A stretch of DNA of 64,000 nt, from positions 5,880,520 to 5,944,519 of the forward strand of contig NC_092460.1 of the NCBI RefSeq assembly GCF_047495875.1, written 5' to 3'. Both the position numbers and the translations under genes were made by a program. Positions 53,601 to 64,000 of this stretch are shown in pieces; position 1 is the first letter of the stretch; each line of letters begins with the position of its first letter. The notes beneath the pieces are model-generated. The model was not told the DNA's origin. It searched no databases and saw only the letters and a list, made by a program, of their open reading frames with translations. The stretch is from Pithys albifrons albifrons (lineage: Eukaryota > Chordata > Aves > Passeriformes > Thamnophilidae).

Positions 53601-56600
53601 TCGCTTGTTCCTGTATTTTTCATCAGGAGCTATTTATAAGATTTGACCCAAATTCTTTTCTCCCCAGCTAGTTCCTATTTTTCAACTAATCTATTAGTTG
53701 TCCAGTAAAGGAGTGGCCAAGACCTGAAGGCAGCATCAGTTCAGTCATCTCAAGAAAGCAGTAAAAAGCCTCTTAACACCTCAAAAAGGTAGAGAAATGG
53801 AAAAACTTTCCTTATTGCCCTTCTATTTTTCAAACTATTTCCTAAGAAGGGACCCCCAGAATAAGCAAACTGTGTCTCCAAAATGCAGCTTCTCTATTTG
53901 ATGCCGTGTTGCCCCGTGCCTGCCCACAGGGACAGTTTTTATGCCTCGTGCACGTGCTGAAGCCCAACTGTCTGTTGTGAAATCCCATTAATGCTCCAGC
54001 TCTGCCCTCCTGCAGGCCATGATGGTGGGATTTGGAGCTGTGAAGCCTCCTTTGCAGCACGGGTAACTAATTCCCATGAATTTTTGTGTGTTGAAACAGC
54101 AACTTCTCATGGACTGGGTGAGGAGTTGGGTGGGAATGACCATATTGCAATGGCAAAAGATATAGAGGTGTGTGATGTGAGAGTCATTTGAGTTTTCTCC
54201 CAGCAGATATGTCAACTGAACCAGATATTCCAGGTGCAATCTGGATTTTGGTCAGGAGCTGTGAACAAGCTGCAGAGCAGCTACTGGGGCACCTTCACTC
54301 AGGTTTTGTATTATTTTCTATCCCTACCATTTTCCCATACTTGTGTTGTTTTCTGGTTCTCAATTCAAAGCAATTTATTGGAGCCAAATTCTTGCCTGGA
54401 TGCTGACACCAAATAACACGCAGAAGTCTCCACAAAGGCTACTTATGGGTAAGTCCAAAAGTAGCAGAAAGAGGGTCTTTTATTATAGCAAGCAGAAAGG
54501 TTTTGATACAGTTCAAATTACATAACCACATTTTCTTCCAGAAGAAGAAAGACAGACCTTATTGAAGTCAAAATCAAAACTCCCATTTACTTAAAAGGGG
54601 CAAAAAGTTAAAAATCTAAAACTTTTGTAGCTTTAAAAGGTGAATCTTAAGAGAGTTGGCCATCCCATTCATTTACTGGATCTGTCTGAAGATTCTGGCC
54701 TGAGTAGCCTTTTTTAACTTCCAATTTTTTTTGAGAAGATTGAAGAAAAGAAACTACTTGAAAAGAGAAAAAGCAAGTGGATGATTTTTTAATTCTCCAG
54801 GGGAACAAAGAAAAAGTGACCTTAGTTTTAGGTGCAAGTTATGAAAAATCTTTGTAATTTGGACTCAGTTCTTCCTCTTTCATTAACAAAGACTGGTCTG
54901 TGCCAGATTACTAATGATGGAATTGAGGTGGCTGTGACACACAATCCCCACCAAACAAGACCCTGAGGTGGTTTTTAGAGTCACACAGTGAATGTATCCC
55001 ATTCTCAGCCAAGTCCATCGCAGTGAGCAGGGCTGCAGGACAACATGCACAGGACCTTGATAGAGCAATAACCGCTGCAGACAGACAGCCACAAATTGTA
55101 GGTATTTGAAACTCTATCACAAATCAGCCTGGTAACAGCACATGAAGAGGCCTGCAGTGACCTCAGCACCATTGTGCACACTCTTATCTGCTAAATTGCT
55201 TTGTGGTAACCTCACGTCATGTCCTTGACCACACTTTCAAAAGTGTTTGTCTCTTGCTTTCCAAAGAGCTGACAGTCCCTGTTTGGGGCTTCTGCGCATC
55301 AGAAGGACTTTTTTTTATTATCATTTTTAATTCATTTATCACATGAATAGCTACAGCTTTAATTAGTCAGTGGGTAGTTGGCAAATTAAAGAATTATGAA
55401 TGGCAGTGCATGAAATGGGAGAGTTTCAAAGGCTAAGAAGACATCCTGTGAAAAAGAAAAACCCTCGGTTTTTCAAAAAGGACGAATTTAAAGAAAGAGT
55501 AGAAAACCTCAACACAAACATTTGTTTGTCATTTGCACACAGGTGATTTACAATAATTATAGGACAGATGCTGACTTTTAAAAAACACACTGAATACTCC
55601 TGCATGAAACAGATAAGACATTGGAGTGGATTAACTGGAGGACCTAGGGCTGCAACATCCCACTCCTGGGTCTGGTGCACACCTCTTCATGGCAGGTGCT
55701 ATTCCCTGCCCCCTTGAATGCTCTTGTTTCAACTGGAAGGAAAATGGGCAGGTGAGTGTGATCCCACCACATGCCAGAGTGGTCTGAGCAAGAGGGGGAA
55801 ATGCACCTCTCCTACAACTTGGAGCTGGTGCTGATGGGGAGCAACCCATGTTGGAGCCCCAACTACTCAGCAAATGAGGAAAAGGGTTCACATGGGCTAA
55901 CTCAGGTGTTATTTATGCTTCCCTGAAACTTCCTTAGGGAACATCTTTCAGTTGTTCTTGGAAATCCCCAGGGAAAATCCACTATCCAAATGCATAATGT
56001 GATGATGGTCTTTCTCAGTCCTTCCTCTCCTTTCCAAGTCTCTGTCCTCATCTCTCTACAGTTTTCTTGGAGGGAAATAATTGACTGGAGCATTTGTCTC
56101 TAGCCTTTCTCCCCTTCTGTTTGCATGTTCTACTACATCCTGCCTTTCCTATTTAAACAGCAAAGTTTCTGAAGCAAAGATGTTCTCCTCTTCTGTCCGT
56201 ACTGTCTCAAACCACGGTGTCCCATCAATGCTCAGTCTGTTGGCACAGCAATAATAGACTTGACAATCATTATTGGTCCATGCTATTAAAGTTACATCAG
56301 AGACATAAATGTGCAAAAACATCAAGCTGCTGGGACAAATATCTGAAAATTTCTTGGCAGATGTCATGTGTGTGTCAGAAGCTGAGGTAAGGAGCTAAAC
56401 AAGTACAAATCTGTTTACAAAATACATGAAAATGCTCATAAAGGATGGCATTAGTTGGCACAGCACAAAATGGAGGTGTCATGGTGCTAGACACTTACTT
56501 CACCTATGCCTGTTTTACATCAGGGGTCATACTCCATTACCTTTTGCTCCAAGCTTCAAGTCAAATTTGATTAGGGACTAATCTGATTCCCCATAATGAG

Positions 56601-58194
56601 AATACTATTTAGGATGCACGCTTTAAATGTGGCTTTTAGTCCACAGTTTGTTAGGTTAATGAATTTAACAATTGAGATGATTTGTATTTCCACGGATGAT
56701 TTGGCATGGAAGGCATTTGTAAAATGTGCAAAACTGGCTAAAAATGGCATTTCAAGAAACACAAGTGAGTAATTACAGCTGATGCTACAAGTTGCATTTG
56801 TCCTTCAGTGACACAAAGGTAGCTAATATTTTTCGGATGCTTTTAAAAGTACCATTAGAAATTATGAAAGGAGGAAGAATTTCTTGGAAAGATACAATGC
56901 AAGAAAAATATTATAAACTTTTGAGCAGATCCATTAAAGTACTTTGGTGCTCCAACTCCTACACTTACACAGTATGTTCAAATGAGTATTAAACATACCA
57001 TGATTGGAGCACCTGAAATCAGTAATTTTGTCCATCGTGGGTCAGATGTCAGACTTAACCCCCACTTGCCAAATGCCCTGCTCCCAGCTCCCTTCTGTGG
57101 GAAGTTCTCATGCAGGGCCCTCTCTGAACACATGTATCCACAGCCTTTCTTTCAGCACATGGGCTCCAATCAGTCCTTTAGCTTTTAAAGCTACAAAGCT
57201 AAAGCTGTTGGTGCTGGAGCTTTCCTTTTTACTGCGCAGAAATTTTGTAGCTGAAGTATTCAAGTAGCAAAGCAGAAGCCCAGGTGTCCTCTGCTGAGCA
57301 GCCTGGTCACTAAACCACAGGCAGAGCACAGTGCTGCTGGGGAGTGGAGATGGAAAGAAAGCTGATAACCACGTCTGGAAAGGTAGAAGCCCTGGATTTT
57401 GGACCCTGCTTCCAGAAGTACTGGCACATTTTATCCAGTCACTTGGGGCATGCTCTTAAACCAAAGCATTTAGATACCCACAGAGTGAGTAGCTGGATGA
57501 GCTTTCTGAGTTGCAATTTCAAACACAGGACCTGAATTTTGCCCAAGCCTTACACTGATGCTCAAACTCTGTATTGGATTTGTCTTCCTCATTCCTACTC
57601 CAGGACCTGAGAGCCAATTGCTTGTCACAAGCACTGAAGCAGAGTGGTGGAAAGGCAAAGAAACTTGAGTAGCACAACAAATCAATAATGACTTTTCTTA
57701 TATTACAAGTTTGTTGCAGCACAAAGCTCTGCAATCAGATGCTGCACACATTATTGCTCTTTTTAAAATGTGGAGGCATGGGAACTCTATTGGTGAACAG
57801 AGCAATGGGAGATTTCATGCCAAACCAGCTATTCTAGAGGAAACAAAGTTGTATATCCCAGAGCACCACCAGGCTCTTCTTGAAAGTGTCAATGGCAGCT
57901 GAACAATGCCCTTACAACAACAAAAAACCCCCATCATCTACCATGGTTTTTCTGCTGTGTTTTCTTAGAACTCTAGTCCAAAGTCCATCTTGCTGCCAGC
58001 ATGTCACAAGTTCTTGTGCTTCCCACAGTAGCTACAGGGGAACATGAGGTTTGTTGAAACTAAAACCTATAGGAGAAGTGGTGATGTCTCCAGACAGAAA
58101 GGGTGACAAGTCCATAAAAACCCAGAGGGGGAACAACTTCTTGGTGAAGAGATGCCAACTGATGCCTGCAGGAGCTGCAAAAGGTGATGAGACA
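50641..58194. other. AT-rich intergenic DNA
   Basis: No gene, RNA gene or mobile element recognised. A GAGCCT hexamer occurs three times in tandem near 52,298-52,315. Frames up to 140 codons (52,171-52,593) show no domain. Confidence 0.55.
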
Positions 58195-58250
58195 CTTCTC
58201 ACAGAACATGCCAAGTTGGAAGGGACCCTCAGGGATCATCAAGATAAACA
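58195..58250 (-). mobile_element. CR1 LINE 3' tail fragment, antisense
   Basis: The plus strand reads TTCTCACAGAACATGCCAAG, TTGGAAGGGACC and ATCATCAAG. This is the reverse-complement signature of the CR1 3' end. Only the terminal part is recognisable, and flanking frames are unrelated. Confidence 0.65.
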
Positions 58251-61200
58251 GTCACAACACAGCATATGCCACCCATGGCAACCTGCCTTCATTGAAACCC
58301 ATTTACCTTTACAGCAGTTTAAATGTAATTTACAATTACACAAGATGTCAGGTCACACCTCTCTGAGGTTTTGTGCTGCTCTGAGTGCCCTGCTCTGCAA
58401 AGTTAAGAGGAGCTGTCCCCCTGGCCACCGCTCCAGGGTGCAACCTGGACTTGTTGGGTCCATGTGGAAATACAGATAGAAGACTTCAAAGGGCTTTCAA
58501 GTTCTGTCCCACAGACCCCACAAAAACTCAAAATTATCCTGCTCTGAACCATGGTTGTGTCATCCTCTTTAAGGCAGGAGTACCATTCACTGCCCACTTT
58601 GCTCTCCTGCTGAACAACCTCTCCCTGTTCAGCGCTCAGGGAGTATCACAGGATTTCTCAGGGCACACACTGCAGTGACTACATTTCCCAGCTAATGAGC
58701 ATCCGAGAGAAGGCTGTACCAGGAAGAGAAAAAACACCAGCAATACTTTTAGCTAAATATCAGTCATTTTATCAGTCTTCCTTCAGCTTATTCCAACCTG
58801 ATGTGAACATAAAACCACATAAGGTCCATGCTGTAACTTACTGAGCTATGAGTAGCAGACATGATCTGGGGCCTATCGTGTCTCTCCAACTGACAAGCCA
58901 GGATCTGTGATTTCTGAAACACCAGCTCAAGCACCTGTCAACCCAACAGATATTTCATAAAAGTACATTTATTACAGGGTACATCCTAACTGACACAAAC
59001 TTACTCAGCTGATTTTTGCCAGCTGAGGATATTGCCTTGGAATGATGACAGCAAGGCAGGCTGGAGGAACATAACGAGAAACAAACAGTTGGTGTAAGTT
59101 CTGCTGTTATCTGGACGTGCCTCAATTGAGTTTAATGGTGATTGTTTACAGCACAGAGTGCAATACCAGTCATAAAGTGGGAGAGCAAGTGAGCAGATGA
59201 CAGGGAGAGAAAGGGATATGTATTTCCCTCTCCCACAGTATGTCACAGAAACCACTGTTAATTCTCCAAACTTCTTTCCTTTGAGATGGCTCCTTTCATA
59301 GATCTGATGATACCAAGATACTTTCTAGTCCAGCATTTATAGAAATAAGCTGTCAAGACTCTACCAATATTAGCATTTAGAAGAATGTCTCTGTCTGGTT
59401 GAGTTAGCTTTGGACACACACTTTCTGTTGAAAAAGCTCATGAGAGAATCTTCAACCAAAAATAATCATTGCAGTGAGCACAATGCAGAAAGCAAGTCCT
59501 GTTGATTGCTGGATGCTGACCAATGCATTAGCAATCCCAACAACTATGTGTTTTACTTGGATATTTAAACATACCTATTGCTCATATCCTCTGCATGGTT
59601 TGCTTAACACCGACCTTTTGATTTCAGCTACGTGTAATAACCAGTTGTAATTTGCCAAAGGTATCAACAGTAACAAGTAACAACTGCACTTAGGCTTAGC
59701 TCCCATATTGCCACAACAACATAACCATATTAGCATCTGATGGCAGGGAAGATTTCAAGTCCCAGCACAGTGAGATAAATGTGACTAAATGTTAGACTAC
59801 TGTGAAAGATTCAACAAAACATAATTACCATGATTATAGGCTATAAAAAGTAACATTACAGAAGAGCTCAGTTAATACAAAGGAGAGGAGGAACAAAAAA
59901 TAGATTTCTGTCTAGAGGTCCCTTTTCCACAATTACAGAACATTTCAGCAGTCGATACAAAAAGCCAGGTGGCTGTATCCAGAGAAGCAGAGAGAATTGG
60001 TTTGTCATTAAACCAGTGGTATCTGCTCACTTCCCTCCCTCCACCTGCTTCTACAGTTTTATTCTGAGAGTTATTTTGATGGGCCGTGACCAACCTGTCA
60101 CCCCACAAAGACATTAAGGCAACACATCTTTCACATAGGGAGTGTAACACAACCCACAGTTACATATAGAGGCAAAGAGATTTCAAAAGGGTCCAAAGCA
60201 AACACAGAAGCAGTGGGAAAACCACATGAATATAAAGTTTCTGCTCTACAATATATAGAAATATTCCTTCTTATGGGAGGCACAGAGATAATTTCCACTG
60301 GATTTTCTGTAACTAGACCATTGAACTGGTCCCTGCACACATCACATACAATACACTATGCAGACCAGTAACTTGCAGGTCTGTATTCAGTGCCACTTGG
60401 GATACTGTTCATCCCAGAACACGCAGGTCTAAGTCTGTTACTTGAGTGAGTATCTACTCTTCCTCTCCACACTGTAATCTACATCAGGTCTGTATTTCAG
60501 CTTTTGGCTTACTTAAAAATGAGTTTTGGGGATTTGGCATGGGGAATGTTTATCAAAATCTCAAAGGCTGCCAGCCATTCTCCTTTTACACTGCATTAAT
60601 ATTTTCTATATCTCTTTGGTGGAAAAGTAAGCATACAAAGGAATTTCTTACTAGCAATGCAGTGTGTTAAAATTATTTTAATGACACATACAGTCACAAT
60701 GCCTTTTTTTTTTTATTACTCAGGCATTCTTATCAATCACCTTTTTCCTCATTGCTACATCCCTGAGTTGGAGCAGCTCAGACTCTGTTTTGGACAGAAG
60801 TAAAAGCATGACCCAGAAATTCCTTAGAAAGAAATAAATGATTGTTAAAATAATTTAAAGTTTTAACTAATGATTCTCTTGAATAACTTACACACTCAGG
60901 TCACTATATTCTTGCTCTGGGTAGCTTGTTACTTTTCTGCTGTTGGGAGACAGTTCTTAGTTAGATCAATAATGCTCTACCCCACCATTTTGAGAAACTG
61001 AAGCATGAAAAAAAAGTTTTGAAAAACACTTTGAACCCTCTTTTGTGCTTCAGAGAATTCAAAGTTGTTTGTGTGCTGTAAGAACATAGATCTGTTATGC
61101 CATTCAGTGGCTGAATGAAAGCAGTTTGAATTCAGGGGTGATGATTAAATGAATGCATGCAAAGCATGTGGTATTGTTGAAGGGAGAAGATTGAGTCTGT

Positions 61201-64000
61201 TTTCTGTACCAGGAGAGGCAGAGAAGGATGGAGTACATCTAAGGTACAGATAGGACATGTGAGTTCATTTGAACCTCTGCTCTTGCTGGAGCTTTGATGG
61301 AGTGAGGTACAGAGTGATGCTCTCAGAAGTGCTTGCTGCATCTTTAGCCATCTAAATGATGTAGGGAATTTTAGTCATCATCATCAAAATATCACATTGT
61401 ATTTACATGCACTGAAGGCAACATTCCCATTAAATTCATGCCAGGTATTGAACAAAAGAGAAAAGTAGAAATGAAACCAGCATTTACTATCTTTGCCTAC
61501 AGTAGGTTCTCTGAGGGGTATTTACACAGCATGAAGAATGTCCCCAAACCAGCCTCATTAATGGTCTCCCACCTCCTCTGTCTGCAATTTAAGGAAAGAC
61601 TTCAATCATGACACAATCACAAAGTGCTAAGAAACAGAAAGACAGAAGTTGTTCAGCAACCCACAGCATTTTCATTAATAGCCCTGGGAGCAATGCACAT
61701 TCCTGCTGCAGCACTTCAGGCAGACACGTGTATTGATCTCTGCAAGCTGCCTCCTTCAGAGAGGCTGCACAGCAGTCCTGGGAGCATCTGCTGCATGTCC
61801 TCATCTCTTCTGTAAATAACTGCACTCCTAAGAGCAGAACATCCTGTTTTTACCCTCTTCCACCTTCAGACCCATCCAGAATTCGCTTTTTGTGTCTGTG
61901 CTGAAAATCGAGTTACAGCAGCTTCCATATCACCTTCCCACTCTTCCTTCCAAACTGGCAAGCCATCAGAACCTCTTTTTAATTCTCCTCTTTTTTCCCC
62001 CCTAAATTATAGTCAGCAGCAGGAAAAGAAGAGAGATGGCAATGGGTGCGGGGCAGGGGGCCAGTTTTGGTGGACTCTGGAGTAGCTGAGCTCAGCAGTG
62101 CCATCACCCCACCCTCGGTGTGGGGAACCAGTTGCTGCTGAGCCACCAAGAAACCCTGGTGGGCTTATAAAGTAGGAACAGGGTGTTGAACAGCAGCCAG
62201 GACTTGGGTCCTTCTGCTGTTCTTCAGGTGCTGTCTGCCCACATTGTGGCTCTGCAACCTTTCCTTAGGAATAATTATATGCTGATTTACAAGCCAGCCA
62301 TAGGCAATGGGACAGGGACCAGAGGGAATCTTTTGTATGTACAGAAGCACTTGAACTTCAGCTTTGCTTAGGATCACTTTACAATATTTGCCAATCACTA
62401 AACATGACTAATGATCAAATCAGACATAAATGTTTCCTGGTGAAAGTGATAAAAATCAATTAAAAAAGTCTTTACAGTCATTCCAATTATTTTCCAAACT
62501 CAGTTCATAGGTGACAAATTAATACTTTAGCATATTGGGGGAGTGTGTGTGTCCCTTATTTAAACAGCAATATAGATATCAATTAAAGGACAAATTAGTT
62601 ATATCTTTTGACTTATGTCCAAGGAAGAGAATTACTACAGTATAAAGGAGTTTTTAACTAGTGGGTAGTTTGGCAATTAGGGAGCTGTCAGAGCTTGTTA
62701 TATTATCTTGCAGCAGTTGGTGTTCAAAATACTTCTTGCCACTCATGATCTGAGTGGGAGGTTGTTAATATGCAGCCAGAGTCTACCAGAGTTCAAAGGG
62801 TAGAATTTAATTACAATACTGTAAATTCTTAATTTTCAATTACTATGACACTAGGGATCTGTCCTTGAGAAAGGGCAGATAAAAGACATTTTGGCATTTA
62901 CAAATGTATGAATAAATAGGAAGGCAAAGAGAAATAGTATTTGCAGGATTGTTACATTTGCAAGTTCACGACTGCTTTTTTAATTTGTTTTTGCTGTAGT
63001 AGATTGCAAAACAGTTTTCCCGTGTCAACAGTTACAATGCATCATTTGCAGATATTATCTCACTCCAGGCAGCAGTTTCAAGGCCATCAGAAATAATACT
63101 TTGATCTGCAGTGTGCTGTAAACCCCCCCACAGCTGATGGCCACAAGAGTTACGTACAGCAAATAACTACTTACTCTAGGAGAAACCCTTATTTAGAATC
63201 AAACACTGAGCTACCTTGCAGGTCTCCTTTGTTGCTGAAATCACAAAACCACCTTGGCCAGTGTTATGCAAATATTTGACCGTAAGCTTTTCTGTGCCTT
63301 CCAGTTTTATCACCACTCACCAGTGACCTCACCAACAAACCCAGCACTACAGAAACAATCTGGCTTCCCCACCACCCAGGCTCCACCTGGAGGCTATGGA
63401 CCATGTTGGGAATGATGGATCCAAGTATCCTGCTTCCTACCTGGTGCTCTCCTACTAACTGCAATTAACTCTGTGGACCCAATCCCAGCACATGCAAAGA
63501 CTTTTGTATGAAAGACTATACATTCATTAGAAGGGGTACAAGGGATAATCCTGAAATCAACATTAATGAAGAAAGCAGAAAAGTAGAGGAAGAAAGACTG
63601 CCTGGATAAAACAATTAAGTTTAAAAGTACTGTAGCAGTACTTCAGTCCTGTTTAAGGGGGAGGACACTGAACCTGTAACCTCTCACACGAGAGCATCGT
63701 CCTTGTGCCACCCTTAATGGCACCGCCTGTCACACATGACCTACACAAGTACTTTTTTGTCAGCCTCTGCCATTTTCCAGAAGTGCCAACATGACTGTTG
63801 GCTCCAGAGCAGTGCAGCTCAGTACAGACAGGTGCACACAGACCCCATGGTGCCTGTGGTGGGGTGACAAGCAGCGCTGCCTGCCCTCATCCTCATGTAC
63901 AGTGAGGTGCTCGCTCACCACCTCTGCCTGGAGCAGGGAGGCTTCTGCTTCTCCTGTCTGAGGAGTTATCAGAGGTTCTGAAACAACCCTGGGAGGAAGG
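58251..64000. other. AT-rich intergenic DNA
   Basis: No gene recognised. The stretch around 62,040-62,160 is richer in G and C but has no coding motif. Frames up to about 97 codons look like chance. Confidence 0.55.

Noticed and set aside
58051..58479. A 142-codon plus-strand frame
   Set aside because: It runs through an antisense CR1 tail at 58,195-58,250 and shows no domain.

Overview
The window looks like non-genic nuclear DNA from a bird, possibly a songbird. The evidence is AT-rich sequence with no recognisable host exon, several CR1 retrotransposon pieces (one with reverse-transcriptase code), and class II (betaretrovirus-like) endogenous retrovirus sequence. I found no intact host gene, tRNA, rRNA or CRISPR. 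The species and the songbird suggestion are inference.

Layout. 1-39.5 kb is mostly unique AT-rich DNA with CR1 pieces near 32.1 and 33.1 kb and simple repeats near 6.5, 20.7, 29.9 and 35.7 kb. 39.56-40.40 kb is an antisense CR1 piece. 40,917-50,634 is one provirus-like unit (element A) in + orientation. It has paired LTRs (641 and 653 bp, about 2.5 % different by eye) and a 6-bp target duplication AGTCAC at 40,911-40,916 and 50,635-50,640. 50.6-64 kb is again AT-rich intergenic DNA with one short CR1 tail.

The A unit is a mosaic. From left to right it holds: the A LTR; a tRNA-Lys-type primer site; the matrix part of an A gag; then, starting mid-gag, an LTR of a second lineage (element B, 42,453-43,061) with a tRNA-Phe-type primer site; B gag, protease and reverse transcriptase up to the start of RNase H; an abrupt switch near 47.74 kb to a different gag (capsid N-terminus and nucleocapsid, probably A); an antisense, apparently spliced 5' piece of the host ribosomal protein gene RPL22 (48,337-48,575); about 1.4 kb of AT-rich sequence I cannot assign; a polypurine tract; and the A 3' LTR. 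B has no integrase, env or 3' LTR. A has no recognisable pro or pol of its own.

B keeps a betaretroviral expression layout. Gag, Pro and Pol lie in three frames linked by two -1 slippery heptamers, GGGAAAC and AAATTTT. Each is followed by a plausible stimulatory RNA structure; the second is a perfect 10-bp stem starting 7 nt downstream. The B gag frame has one premature stop, the pro lead-in has two, and the RT frame is open until the chimeric junction. All of this is defective as it stands. The main questions are whether the A-B-RPL22 mosaic formed before integration, by template switching, or by nesting and deletion afterwards, and whether other copies exist in the genome.
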